Shown: positions 45,491-56,000 of the stretch, piece by piece | Numbering within the stretch: position 1 is the first letter of the stretch | Layout: the number at the start of each line of letters is the position of its first letter | Assembly: GCA_964530825.1 (NCBI GenBank) | Contig: CAZHCA010000006.1 | Span: 132,243 to 196,242, forward strand | Source of the DNA: CAZHCA01 sp964530825 | Lineage (GTDB): Bacteria > Bacteroidota > Bacteroidia > Chitinophagales > Saprospiraceae | Direction: 5' to 3' | Length of the DNA stretch: 64,000 nucleotides | Position numbers and translations under genes: made by a program | Notes under the pieces: generated by a model | Database searches by the model: none | Told to the model about the DNA's origin: nothing | Seen by the model: only the letters and a program-made list of their open reading frames with translations

Positions 45491-47229
45491 AGGAATCTAT
45501 GCGCAAAAAAAACAATCGACGCAATCAGGCAATTCTGCAGTTCGTATTGTTCGCAGGCATCCTGTTATTCCTCAATATTCTGGGCAATGCACGTATCGGC
45601 GGCCGGGCCATGTATGGCTACATCGACATGACCGAGGACCAGCGTTACTCCCTCACTTCGCCCACCCGCGAACTCTTGCGGGATCTGGATGATGTGGTAT
45701 TCGTGCGGGTACTGCTCGATGGTAAATTTCCGGCCGGATTTAAGCGTCTGCAAACCAGTGTGCGGGAGGTGCTGGATGATTTTCGATCGGAGGCGGGGTA
45801 CATCGAATACGAGTTCGAGAACCCACGCGAGGGTTCAGTAGAAGAGGTCAACGCCCGTACCGATCAATTGGCTAAAGACGGCATTCAGCCCATCAACCTG
45901 AATGTACGCGATGCCGAGGGCCGTGAAACCCGTCTGATATATCCCTACGCTATCCTCTATTACAAAGGCCGTCAAGAGGTGGTCAATTTGCTGGAAAATG
46001 AAGTGCCCGGTGTCAGCAACGAGGTAATTCTCAACAACAGCATCGGACTGCTGGAGTACAAATTCGCCAATGCCATACAGAAATTGCAGCGCGATATCCG
46101 CATGGCCATTGCCCTCACCGCCGGACACGGAGAGCTGCGCCCCGAGGAGACGGCCGGCTTAGAACGCGCGCTGCGCGATGCCGCCTACCTAACGGGGCGC
46201 ATCGATCTGGACACCGTACTGGCTCTTCCTCCTGGTGAAATCGCCGCCCTGGTTATCGCCAAGCCGCGATCGCCTTTTTCCGAACAAGAAAAATTCAAGA
46301 TCGACCAATACGTAATGCAAGGTGGCAAGGTGCTATGGCTGCTCGATCCGCTGCGCATCGATCTGGATAGCCTTCAGCGGCCCGGGGGGTATGTGCCTAT
46401 TGAATACGATCTGAACCTCGAAGATTTACTCTTTCGCTACGGCGTGCGTATTCAACCCAATTTGGTACTCGACTTACAGAGCTCGCGCATCCCCCTGACT
46501 ATCGGTCAGGTGGCGGGGCGGCCCCAGATCGAGTTATTTCCCTACCCATACCATCCGGTGGTGTCGCCCTCGTCGGATCATCCGGTGGTCAATAACCTAG
46601 GGCCAATCAATCTTTTTTACCCGGCTACCATAGACACCACGGTACGCACCAAACTGCCGGTAGATCAGACCGTGCTGCTGGCCTCCAGTCCGACCAGCCG
46701 CCTCCAGTATCCACCCTTGAATATGAACTTTGACTTTTTGCGCTACGAGCTCGATCCCGACAAATTCGACAAGGGCCCTCAGCCACTGTGCGTACTGCTC
46801 GAAGGCGAGCTGCCTTCCCTCTACGAAAACCGCATCACACCCAGCATGGAGGCAGGATTGCAGGAGTTAGGTATGGAATTCCGGGAGCAAAGCGTTCGCA
46901 CACGAATGATCGTCGTGTCGGATGGGGATGTGGCGCGCAACGAAATGGACCCGGAAACCAACAAAATTATCCCACTAGGCTACAACCGCTTTGAGAAATA
47001 CCAATTCGCCAATAAAGAGTTTTTGGTAAACGCGGTGGAGTATTTACTCGACGAAGGAGGCATCATTGCAGCCCGCGGAAAAGAAGTGCGCTTACGGCTG
47101 CTCGATGCTGCCAGAGCCCGGGAAGAAAAGCTCTTCTGGCAGCTGCTTAATATTCCGCTGCCACTAGTATTGGTCGTGGTGTTCGGGCTGGTGTATAACT
47201 ACATCCGCCGCCGCCGCTTCGCTAGGTAA
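45484..47229 (+). CDS. gldG: gliding motility-associated GldG (ABC auxiliary component)
   Basis: 581 aa, with one N-terminal membrane helix (about 18-36), a large soluble region and one C-terminal helix (about 555-575) before a basic end (IRRRRFAR). MTEDQRYSLTSPTRELLRDL and LTAGHGELRPEETAGLERAL, then GGKVLWLLDPL, are the conserved ABC_transp_aux features of GldG. The first ATG (45484) overlaps gldF by 7 bases; an ATG at 45499 is also possible. It is the third part of the GldAFG transporter and lies upstream of a DUF4340 protein, an order common in Bacteroidota. Confidence 0.93.
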   Translation: MVKESMRKKNNRRNQAILQFVLFAGILLFLNILGNARIGGRAMYGYIDMTEDQRYSLTSPTRELLRDLDDVVFVRVLLDGKFPAGFKRLQTSVREVLDDFRSEAGYIEYEFENPREGSVEEVNARTDQLAKDGIQPINLNVRDAEGRETRLIYPYAILYYKGRQEVVNLLENEVPGVSNEVILNNSIGLLEYKFANAIQKLQRDIRMAIALTAGHGELRPEETAGLERALRDAAYLTGRIDLDTVLALPPGEIAALVIAKPRSPFSEQEKFKIDQYVMQGGKVLWLLDPLRIDLDSLQRPGGYVPIEYDLNLEDLLFRYGVRIQPNLVLDLQSSRIPLTIGQVAGRPQIELFPYPYHPVVSPSSDHPVVNNLGPINLFYPATIDTTVRTKLPVDQTVLLASSPTSRLQYPPLNMNFDFLRYELDPDKFDKGPQPLCVLLEGELPSLYENRITPSMEAGLQELGMEFREQSVRTRMIVVSDGDVARNEMDPETNKIIPLGYNRFEKYQFANKEFLVNAVEYLLDEGGIIAARGKEVRLRLLDAARAREEKLFWQLLNIPLPLVLVVVFGLVYNYIRRRRFAR

Positions 47230-47262
47230 AATTTTCTAACAAGCTAGACAATTGCCATAACG

Positions 47263-48294
47263 ATGAAGGGGAATCGCACTGTTGTATTACTGATTTTATT
47301 TGTTTTACTGGGGGGTGGCACGCTCTGGTATCTCAATTCCAAGCCCGAAGAGAAGACCACCCTGCTGGGTGCCGATCGCGAATTTGCTTTTGAAGACACG
47401 AGCCGCATCCATAAAATATTCCTGGCCGACCGCGAAGGGGAGACCGTAACCCTTGAGCGCGATGGGAAATACTGGACCTACAACGCTCAGTACCGCGCCC
47501 GGCCCAATGCTGTAGAAAACCTGTTGGATGCTATTCGGCGGGTCGAAGTGAAATACAAACCACCTCAGGCTGCCATACCCAATATGGTGCGCGATTTGGC
47601 TGCTTACGGTATAAAAGTGGAACTCTACGATCGGCGGGATCAGCTCCTTAAATCGTACTATGTGGGTGGAGGTACGGCCGACGAGCGCGGCACCCATATG
47701 ATCATGGAGGACGCCGAGCAACCCTATGTCTGCTACCTTCCTAGCTGGGAAGGAAATATTCGCTTTCGCTACAATCTCAAAGGGGAAGATTGGCGCGACA
47801 AGACCATCTTTCAGGACCGGCCCCAAGAAATTGCAGCGATCAGCGTCGAATATCCCAAGCAGCGCAGTAAGTCGTTCAGGCTGGAACGGACTGCAGGCGG
47901 TTTTAAGGTGCGCCCCTTTTATGCTACTACACCGGAGATCAACGGGCGGGTTAATGAGGGGTTAGTGCGCACCTATCTCGACGGCTTCCGGTGGATTGCC
48001 GCCGAGGCTTTTGAAACTACCAATCCGCTACGTGATTCTATCCTACAGTTAGTGCCATTTAGTACCATTACGCTGAAGCGAACCGACGGGCAGGAAAAAA
48101 CGGTGCGGCTTTTTCCCATTTTCCTGGAAAATGAAGTGCTCGACCCTAAGTACGGGCTGCGCACAACTACACCCAATGTGCCGGCAGAGCGGTTCTTCGC
48201 CGATGTGCAGCACAGCGGCGATTTTATGCTCGTCCAGCAACGTGTGTTCGGCAAGCTGTTGTGGGCCTATCCGTTTTTTTATGAAACACAGTGA
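47263..48294 (+). CDS. DUF4340-domain membrane-anchored protein
   Basis: 343 aa with a single N-terminal membrane anchor (about 5-26, VVLLILFVLLGGGTLWYL) and a soluble domain outside. RIHKIFLADREGETVTLERDGKYWTYN-like repeats (quoted in parts: ADREGETVTLERDGKYW) followed by NLLDAIRRVEVKY and YYVGGGTADERGTHM are the DUF4340 pattern. In many Bacteria DUF4340 genes follow a GldG-like gene, which suggests a role in the same transporter complex. It starts 33 bases after gldG on the same strand. Activity unknown. Confidence 0.85.
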   Translation: MKGNRTVVLLILFVLLGGGTLWYLNSKPEEKTTLLGADREFAFEDTSRIHKIFLADREGETVTLERDGKYWTYNAQYRARPNAVENLLDAIRRVEVKYKPPQAAIPNMVRDLAAYGIKVELYDRRDQLLKSYYVGGGTADERGTHMIMEDAEQPYVCYLPSWEGNIRFRYNLKGEDWRDKTIFQDRPQEIAAISVEYPKQRSKSFRLERTAGGFKVRPFYATTPEINGRVNEGLVRTYLDGFRWIAAEAFETTNPLRDSILQLVPFSTITLKRTDGQEKTVRLFPIFLENEVLDPKYGLRTTTPNVPAERFFADVQHSGDFMLVQQRVFGKLLWAYPFFYETQ

Positions 48295-48355
48295 CCGGGA
48301 AGCGTTGCGAAGCATTCGCCATTTTCCCTAAATTGATGCTTACAAAACAGCACAT

Positions 48356-49609
48356 ATGCGGAAACTAGTTGTCTTGGCATTGGGATGCATCCTGTTGTGG
48401 CCGGTAAGCGCCAATCACCAAGAAGAATGGGGCTTCTTCGGGCACCGGCGGCTCAATCGGTTAGCCGTATTTACGCTGCCTCCGGAGATGATTGTTTTTT
48501 TCAAGAAGCACATCGAGTACGTCACGGAACATGCTGTCGACCCCGACAAACGGCGCTACGCAACCAAGCACGAGGCGCCCCGCCATTACATCGATATTGA
48601 TAAATGGGGGTCTTATCCCTTTTCCGATCTGCCCCGCGATTGGGACGCCGCCCTAATGAAATATACCGACGTCTACATCGTGCCGCCCGGTGACGATACC
48701 CTGAAAATTTTCGGTCACCATCTGACGCACGTGCAGGCGCGCGATGTGGTGCTCGATTCTGTGGCCAACCTCCGGGCAGCGGCCTTCTGGGAAGGACGCA
48801 CGCTTTCCACTTCACGTTACCGCCAGTTTTTCAACGATAATATCCTCAACCAGTATTACGAAGAGAGCTGGATCATTGAGCTGGACAGCCTGCGTAGTTT
48901 ACTTGGGCCCGATATTGAAGCAGAATCCATTTTTGCCATCGACCGGTTTTCGGAGCACGGTATTGTGCCTTATCACCTGTTGAGTTTTTATTCCCAACTG
49001 GTGGAAGCTTTCCGGCAAAAAAGTATTGACCGCCTATTGCGCATCGCCACTGAGATGGGCCATTATATCGGCGATGCGCATGTGCCCCTCCATACGACGG
49101 TCAACTACAATGGACAACTCACCGACCAGGTGGGGATACACGCCTTCTGGGAGAGCCGGATCCCTGAGCTGTTTGCCGATCGCACGTTCGATTACTTCGT
49201 GGGCAAGGCCGAGTATATTGAAAATAAAAAGGATTACTTCTGGGATATCGTCCTCTCCAGCCACCGGCTGGTCGATTCGGTATTGCTGATTGAAAAAGAC
49301 CTCAGCAAGGAGTATCCGCAGGATCGGCAGTACTGTTTTGAGGAGCGCCTGGGGCGTACGATCCGCACCCAGTGCACCGAGTATGCTGCCGCCTACCAGG
49401 ATCGCCTGGATGGTATGGTGGAACGGCGTTGGCGCGAGACCATCCATTCTATTGGAAGCGTATGGTTTTCGGCCTGGGTCGATGCTGGAAAACCCGACCT
49501 GGCGACCCTGGCCGGCGTAGCTATCACGGAGGCTGAGCGGCAACGCCAGAAAGAATTAAACCGCGCCCTACAGTCCGGCGAAGCCAAGGGCCGGCCGCAC
49601 GATCAATAG
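48356..49609 (+). CDS. zinc-dependent phospholipase C/S1-P1 nuclease-like exported protein
   Basis: 417 aa with a signal peptide (about 1-19, VSANHQ). The fold signature of the zinc phospholipase C/P1 nuclease superfamily is visible: WGFFGHRRLNRLAVF at the mature N-terminus, DPDKRRYATKHEAPRHYIDID with Asp and His metal ligands (about 61-80), and EMGHYIGDAHVPLHTTVNY with VGIHAFWES (about 237-265). These residues form the tri-zinc site in characterised members. Length is greater than typical nucleases; the C-terminal part is helical and charged. Whether it cuts phospholipids or nucleic acid cannot be decided. It lies in the same direction as the gld cluster after a 61-base gap. Confidence 0.82.
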   Translation: MRKLVVLALGCILLWPVSANHQEEWGFFGHRRLNRLAVFTLPPEMIVFFKKHIEYVTEHAVDPDKRRYATKHEAPRHYIDIDKWGSYPFSDLPRDWDAALMKYTDVYIVPPGDDTLKIFGHHLTHVQARDVVLDSVANLRAAAFWEGRTLSTSRYRQFFNDNILNQYYEESWIIELDSLRSLLGPDIEAESIFAIDRFSEHGIVPYHLLSFYSQLVEAFRQKSIDRLLRIATEMGHYIGDAHVPLHTTVNYNGQLTDQVGIHAFWESRIPELFADRTFDYFVGKAEYIENKKDYFWDIVLSSHRLVDSVLLIEKDLSKEYPQDRQYCFEERLGRTIRTQCTEYAAAYQDRLDGMVERRWRETIHSIGSVWFSAWVDAGKPDLATLAGVAITEAERQRQKELNRALQSGEAKGRPHDQ

Positions 49610-49718
49610 GTTTGGTCCGGTCCGTTCTATTGTAGACCGTTACTTAGGCAGGCTTTTCAAAACCAAGGCATCGGTAATCAGGCGACGTCGACAGGCCCCT
49701 ACATAAACCTAGATTTTC

Positions 49719-49726
49719 TATTTTTG
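49719..49726 (+). promoter_or_regulatory. possible Bacteroidota -7 promoter element (TATTTTTG)
   Basis: TATTTTTG fits TAnnTTTG and ends 4 bases before the ATG of the DUF368 gene, implying an almost leaderless mRNA. No clear -33 TTG. Confidence 0.35.
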
Positions 49727-49730
49727 CCCC

Positions 49731-50687
49731 ATGAAAAAATTACGTGATCAAATCCTGCTGGCCCTGAAAGGCATAGCAATGGGCATTGCCGAGGTTATCC
49801 CGGGGGTTTCCGGGGGCACCATTGCCTTCATTACCGGCATTTACGAACAACTGCTTAACGCAATTAAGAGTGTGCTGGGGCCCGAATGGTTCCGCGCCTG
49901 GCGGACGGGCGGGCTGGCACTGGCTTGGCAGACCATCGACGGAGGTTTTCTTTTGGTATTGGTGCTGGGTATGGCCATCGGGCTAGTGACGGGCGTCTTT
50001 GGGGTAACCCATTTTCTAGAGACCTATCCCGTGTTGCTCTGGGCCTTCTTTTTCGGCCTGATTATTGCATCGACAATTTACATCGGACGCCAGGTCAGCC
50101 ATTGGAGCGGTCTGGAAGTAACGGGCATGGTTTTAGCTGCCGTTGTTGCCTACTGGATTACCGTGGCTACCCCTTCCCAGGGGAATGGCAATTTGTTGTT
50201 CGTGTTTTTGGCGGGTGCAATTGCCATTTCTGCACTGATTTTGCCGGGAATATCGGGCAGTTTTATATTGTTGTTGCTCGGCATGTACACTCTAATTATT
50301 CCTTCGTTAAAAAGCCTGCTGGCGGAAGGCGACCTGTCGAGCTTGGTGATCCTGATCGTTTTCGGGCTAGGCTGCCTGACCGGTTTGGCGACTTTCTCCA
50401 GGCTCTTATCCTGGACTTTCAAGCATTATCCCAATCCTACACTGGCCGTCTTGACTGGGTTTATGATCGGGTCGCTGAATAAAATCTGGCCCTGGCGCAA
50501 CGTGGTTTCCACGCGTATCGATAGCAGCGGCGAAGAAGTACCCTTTCTCGAACGTAGCGTGCCACCCGGTCAATTTGAAGGGGATCCCATGATTGCAGGT
50601 GCAATACTGATGATGATTGTCGGTTTTGCGTTGGTTTTGTTATTGAGTCGTTTGGATAACGGTAAAGCATTACAGCCTACAGCCTAG
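49731..50687 (+). CDS. DUF368 membrane protein (polyprenyl-phosphate translocase family)
   Basis: 318 aa with eight or more membrane helices. The conserved DUF368 motif is near the start: KGIAMGIAEVIPGVSGGT and IAFITGIYE (about 14-42). A second inverted copy of the motif, ALILPGISGSFILLLLGMY, occurs near residue 165-185. DUF368 proteins (PopT type) have been shown to move undecaprenyl phosphate back across the membrane for cell-wall recycling; the same role here is inferred by family. It is followed by aroE after 3 bases, so the two are co-transcribed. Confidence 0.92.
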   Translation: MKKLRDQILLALKGIAMGIAEVIPGVSGGTIAFITGIYEQLLNAIKSVLGPEWFRAWRTGGLALAWQTIDGGFLLVLVLGMAIGLVTGVFGVTHFLETYPVLLWAFFFGLIIASTIYIGRQVSHWSGLEVTGMVLAAVVAYWITVATPSQGNGNLLFVFLAGAIAISALILPGISGSFILLLLGMYTLIIPSLKSLLAEGDLSSLVILIVFGLGCLTGLATFSRLLSWTFKHYPNPTLAVLTGFMIGSLNKIWPWRNVVSTRIDSSGEEVPFLERSVPPGQFEGDPMIAGAILMMIVGFALVLLLSRLDNGKALQPTA

Positions 50688-50690
50688 CGT

Positions 50691-51455
50691 ATGGAACATC
50701 GGGCATTACAAGGTTACGACCGGTTATTCGGGCTGATAGGCTACCCACTGGGGCATTCCTTTTCCAAAACGTACTTCGTAGAAAAATTCCGGCTAGAGGG
50801 AATAACCGGCGCTTTTTACGAGAATTTTCCGATACCCTCCATTGAGATGTTCCCGCAATTGTGGAAGGATTACCCGAATCTGATCGGCTGCAATGTGACA
50901 ATACCTTACAAGGAACAAGTGATACCCTACCTCGATGCTCTGGATCCGGGTGCCTGGGCTGTTGGCGCCGTCAATACGGTCAAGCGGGAAAAAGGCAAGT
51001 TGACCGGTTACAACACCGATATCATTGGTTTTGAGCGATCGTTGCGGGAATTAATTGGCACACCCCCCTCCGGCCTGTGTGCCCTGGTATTGGGAACCGG
51101 GGGCGCTGCTAAGGCAGTGATTTACGTACTGGATCAATTGGGTATTACATCCGCCAAGGTTTCGAGAACCCCCGGCAAAGGCGACTTCATCTACGAAGAG
51201 TTGAATCGGGAAGTGGTCGCTAAGCATCGATTGATTGTCCAAACCACCCCGTTAGGAATGTCGCCTCACAACAATACATTTCCAGCTTTGGCTTACGAGG
51301 GAATCGGTGGCCAACATTGGTGCTTTGACTTGGTGTACAATCCCGAAAAAACTTTATTTTTAGATAAAGCAGCATCGCAGGGCGCTCAAACAATGAATGG
51401 CCTACCCATGTTACACGGACAGGCCAAAGTTGCCTGGGCAATTTGGAATGCTTAA
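50691..51455 (+). CDS. aroE: shikimate dehydrogenase
   Basis: 254 aa enzyme that reduces 3-dehydroshikimate to shikimate with NADPH in aromatic amino acid synthesis. Substrate-binding GYPLGHSFSKTYF (18-30), catalytic Lys74 in NVTIPYKE and Asp110 in YNTDIIGF, and the NADP site LVLGTGGAAKAVIYVL (about 127-142) are all in place; FDLVYNPEKT and the closing MLHGQAKVAW also fit. Start only 3 bases after DUF368. Followed 19 bases later by proline dehydrogenase. Confidence 0.95.
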   Translation: MEHRALQGYDRLFGLIGYPLGHSFSKTYFVEKFRLEGITGAFYENFPIPSIEMFPQLWKDYPNLIGCNVTIPYKEQVIPYLDALDPGAWAVGAVNTVKREKGKLTGYNTDIIGFERSLRELIGTPPSGLCALVLGTGGAAKAVIYVLDQLGITSAKVSRTPGKGDFIYEELNREVVAKHRLIVQTTPLGMSPHNNTFPALAYEGIGGQHWCFDLVYNPEKTLFLDKAASQGAQTMNGLPMLHGQAKVAWAIWNA

Positions 51456-51474
51456 CCAAGTTTAAACCGAATTT

Positions 51475-52734
51475 ATGGAATCGGCTGGAAAACCAGTGAT
51501 GGATAAGACGATCGAAAAATACGACGAAATTGTCCGCAGGGTATGGGGAAAACCGCAAAATCTGAATATCGATTTTTCTGATACCCAAACCGCTTTTGCC
51601 CACCTCAGCGACAAAGAGCTCAAACGCATAGCCTGGATGTTCGGCCTGATGAACAAAGGCTGGCTGGTTAAGCTGGGTTCGCCCATCGGTATGTTTGCTG
51701 CTCGCTTGAACATCGGATTTATTGAACGAATTATAAAAAATACCATATTTGAGTTGTTTTGTGGCGGTACCAGCCTGCTAGAGAGCCAACCCTCGATCGA
51801 TAAACTGTATGCATCTAACGTTTACGCCATTCTCGACTATGGCGCCGAAGGCAAAGAACGCGAAGAAGACTTCAACCAGACCATGACCGAAACCATTCGC
51901 GCCCTGGAATTTGCCGCTCGTAATGAAAGCGTACCCATGGTTAGCTCTAAGGTTACCGGTCTGACTCGCAATGGGCTGCTGGAAAAAATCAGCCGGGGCG
52001 GATCGCTCTCCGAACAGGATCAGGCCGATTACCAGAGCCTGTTGAAACGATTGGACAGTATGTGCTACGTGGCCGCTGAGAAGAAGGTGGCGCTGGCCTT
52101 TGACGCCGAAGAAAGCTGGATGCAGCAGGCCCTTGATGACTTAGTGAATAAAATGATGGCCCGCTACAATAAGGAGGCAGTCGTGGTATACAATACTTTC
52201 CAGATGTACCGGCATGATCGATTAGCCCACCTGAAAGCTTCGCACGAAATGGCCCTGGAAGGCGGCTACCTGCTGGGTGCGAAGCTCGTGCGTGGCGCCT
52301 ATATGGAAAAAGAGCGTCGGTACGCCCAGGAACAAGGCCGCCCCAGCCCGATCCACCCCGATAAAGCCGCTACCGATCAGGCCTACGATTCAGCAGTAGC
52401 CTACTGTGTAGCGCATTACGAAACCATCGGGTTCTGCAATGCCACTCATAACGAAAAGAGCAATATGCTCCAGGCAAAACTCATGGCCGAACACGGCATT
52501 GATAAACACCATCCTCACTTGTTGTTTTGCCAGCTCTACGGCATGAGTGATAACCTCACCTTCAATCTGGCTAAAGCCGGATACCGTGTAGCAAAATACC
52601 TGCCCTACGGTCCTGTACGCGATGTCATCCCTTATCTTATTCGGCGGGCTCAGGAAAACACCGCCGTGACGGGAGACGTGAGTCGGGAGTTGCAATTGGT
52701 GCAGCGTGAAATGGCGCGTCGAGGACTTAAATAG
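51475..52734 (+). CDS. proline dehydrogenase, monofunctional
   Basis: 419 aa flavoenzyme that oxidises L-proline to pyrroline-5-carboxylate. The ProDH barrel shows SSKVTGL near 160, YNTFQMYRHDRLAHL near 239, GAKLVRGAYMEKER near 265, THNEKS near 322 and YLPYGPVRDVIPYLIRRAQEN near 380, where the two Arg of the RRxxEN motif bind proline carboxylate. No P5C dehydrogenase domain is fused. The ATG at 51475 or the one at 51499 may be the true start. Proline breakdown does not obviously connect with aroE; the pairing probably reflects chromosome order. Confidence 0.94.
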   Translation: MESAGKPVMDKTIEKYDEIVRRVWGKPQNLNIDFSDTQTAFAHLSDKELKRIAWMFGLMNKGWLVKLGSPIGMFAARLNIGFIERIIKNTIFELFCGGTSLLESQPSIDKLYASNVYAILDYGAEGKEREEDFNQTMTETIRALEFAARNESVPMVSSKVTGLTRNGLLEKISRGGSLSEQDQADYQSLLKRLDSMCYVAAEKKVALAFDAEESWMQQALDDLVNKMMARYNKEAVVVYNTFQMYRHDRLAHLKASHEMALEGGYLLGAKLVRGAYMEKERRYAQEQGRPSPIHPDKAATDQAYDSAVAYCVAHYETIGFCNATHNEKSNMLQAKLMAEHGIDKHHPHLLFCQLYGMSDNLTFNLAKAGYRVAKYLPYGPVRDVIPYLIRRAQENTAVTGDVSRELQLVQREMARRGLK

Positions 52735-53048
52735 GACAAAATTAGGCGGGAATTATCGGGAGGCGACTTGTTAGGTCACAATAATTAAGAAATAATTTAT
52801 AACTTGATCTTGTATATTAGTTACCGCAGTATGTAGTCCATACAATCCGTACAATCGCCATGGGGTAGGCTGCACCCTTTCAATCATTCAACGCGTCGTT
52901 CGAGGAACCCAGGATCAATCGTAGCCAACAAAACGAAATCCACGCCGACGACTTGCAAAAGTCCCGTTTCTCTGTCCATGTCCAAAACGATAGTTGATCC
53001 TCCGCGCTTTTGCCGGAAACACACATTCTTTGGGAAAAATGAAGAAAA
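52735..53048. other. 314-base spacer before the giant adhesin
   Basis: AT-rich between 52780 and 52830 (a likely promoter zone, with no good TAnnTTTG). The segment 52880-53045 can be read on the minus strand as a protein-like frame (STIVLDMDRETGLLQVV) but without start, stop or family support. I see no RNA or repeat. Confidence 0.35.
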
Positions 53049-56000
53049 ATGCGGATTAAACCGGTATCCCAAATACTATTACTATGGACACTATTACTCA
53101 CAAGCTCTAGTATTCTGGGACAAAACAATGTAGACTGCGATAAGTCGGTCATCATTTGCAGCGATTCCACTTTCACGTTTGAACCTACCGGCCCGGGTTT
53201 TGACGACTTTGATTTGCCGAATAATAGCGTTTGCTTCGAAGAGCAAGGCATTGACTTTGGGCGTAACCACGAATCGAATGCGGCATGGTATTATTTTGAG
53301 TTCAATGACTCTATGCCTCCTAATAGCGTAATCGAATTCGTAATCTCAGCCCAATTGCGGCCCTATCAGGACTTTGACTTTTCGCTATTCGGACCGAATG
53401 TGCGCTGCGATTCCCTTGGAGAACCCGTCCGGTGTTCCTACTCCCCGGTTGGTTCGGGTGAAGATTGTGATGTACTCAACGTAACCATCGAGACTGGGCT
53501 GGTGCCGGGTGCGACCGATTCGATCGAAAACCTCGAGTCTTTTGCTGAGGCCCCCATTCCAGATGGATTACTGGCGCCGTTAGTCGTTCAGCCAGGCGAC
53601 GGCTTTTTTCTTATTATCGACTTTTTTAGCGATAATTCGCAGTGCGACAATACTGATATTGGTATCGACCCTACGCCTTTTACTATGGATTGGGACGGTA
53701 GCGCGGCGCCCTTCCTCAATTGTATTGCCAACCCTTTTTGCTACACGGCCAATGCTGATGCCGGTCGCGATACGACGGTTTGCGCCGGCAGTACCGTCCC
53801 ATTGGAGGGCATTGCTACCAATGTCTTCTTGCCAGGCAGTGAATCCTACCGCTGGAAGAGTTCACTGGACGATCCGTCTATATTTGAAAACCCCAATGCG
53901 CCCAATACCAACCTGCGCATTCCGCCGGATTTTTCCGGGACCCTCACGGTGTCGTTATCGGTCGCCGAGGGCAATTGCGTGCTCGATGATCAGCTTACCA
54001 TAGAGGTGCTACCAGCGCCGGTGGTTAGCCTGAGCGGTGATGATTTCATCTGTCCGGGTGAAACAGCGGTGATCTCGGTCACGCCAGGTTACGATAGCTA
54101 CATTTGGGAGGGACGACCCGAAACGACCCCTTCCATTACAGTCGATCAGCCCGGAGTATACCGGGTGCGCGTGGTTGACGATACCCTTTCTTGTGACGGC
54201 TTTGGCCAGTGGGAAGTTGAGGCGCCATCTTTACCCGAACCGGAAATCACCGGCGACTCCATCTTGTGTCCGGGAGAGGCAGCGGTACTCGACGCCGATA
54301 ATGGCATCGGGTTTCCTAACTATCTTTGGAGTACAGGCGAGACCGCCCCCAATGTGACCGTTGATGCCACCGGAACCTATTCCGTAACAGTTACTACCCC
54401 GGAGGGCTGTGATTTACAGGACGAAATCTTTGTGGAAGTCAAACCCACCCCGAGTCCGGTTATTGCAGGTGCTAACTTTTGCTCCGGTGCCGAGACGACA
54501 CTTAATGTGACACCCGGTCCTTACCAGTCATTCGAATGGAACAATGGGGTGCTTTCGGAGAACCTGACCATCTCAGACCCGGGCAGTTACCAATTGACGG
54601 TCATCGATACCTTCGGGTGTACAGGCAGTTCGAATATACTTACCATTGATACTCTGGAAAGTCCGCGCCCCCAAATCAGCGGCGATCTGGCATTTTGTAT
54701 AGGGACCAGTACCGAGCTTGATGCAGGTGCAGGATTTATCGACTACCGGTGGTCCGATAACTCTACCGGTCAGAATATCACCGTCGACAGTGTAGGGGAC
54801 TATGCCGTCACCGTGACGGCGCCAAACGGTTGCCCCGGAACGGACACTGTCACCGTAACCAACTTTCCAGTTATTACACCGGACATTCAGGGCGATACGA
54901 TTATCTGCACGGGAGAAACCACAACCCTGAGCGCTCAAAATCCTGCCTTTCAATCCTACCTCTGGCCCGACGGCAGCACGGCGCCAACCTTCACCACCGG
55001 CGTTGGCGGAACATACGAAGTATCTGTGGTGGATAACAATAATTGCACCCTTATCGACTCTATCTCCTTGCAAGTGCGGCCCTTACCCGTGCCCGAGATT
55101 ACCGGTACGGATTACTTCTGCGAGGACAATACCACGGAACTTATCGCCAACGATGGTATGAGCGCCTATCTTTGGTCCACCGGCGATACCACCCGCAGCA
55201 TCGATCTGGATATAGCGGGCAATGTAAGCGTGACCATTACTGATAATTTTGGCTGCCAAAACCAACTAGACACCAACATCATCGAACGGCCCAACCCGGC
55301 GCCCGACGTCATCGGAGAAACGCGTTTCTGCTCCGACACCCTCGGCACAATTCGCACCGATATCGATTTTGCATCCTACCAATGGAGCACGGGGGCCAAC
55401 ACCCGCGATCTGGTGGTCGACCAGGCCGGGGCTTACTTCGTGACCGTAACAGATGATTTTGGATGTGAGGGTGTGGGGTTAGGGCTGGTAGATACCTTCG
55501 AGGTGCCTCGTCCACGAATTGTCGGAGACCCGAGTTTTTGCACCGGCGACAGTACCCTGCTGGCCGCCGATCAGATCTACAGCGCCTATCGGTGGTCGAC
55601 CAGCGCGAGCACACCTGAAGTGCAAATCGATCAGCCCGGCGTTTACCGGCTGGAAGTCGACAATGCAAATTGCACCGGTGCAGACAGTATTGAAGTACTG
55701 GAAAATCCATTACCCACGGTAACCATACAAGGAGATACAGCCCTTTGCCCTACAGAAGTCACCGACCTATCGGTACCCGATGCTTTTGCTGCTTATCAGT
55801 GGGAAAATGGAGAGACCGATACCGGCCGGATCGACCTGGGACCGGGGACGTACAGCATTACCGTAACCGATGCCAACGGCTGTGCCGGCTCGGATACGCT
55901 GGACGTACGGGCTTTTCCCAATCCTACGCCCCAAATTATTGGCCCCGACACTTTTTGTGCCAACACGACCGTTGAACTACGCTTGGATCAATCGTATGAA

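Noticed and set aside
52880..53251. 123-codon minus-strand frame antisense to the adhesin start
   Set aside because: It overlaps the signal peptide and N-terminus of the giant protein; no family features. The short STIVLDMDRETG stretch is protein-like but isolated.
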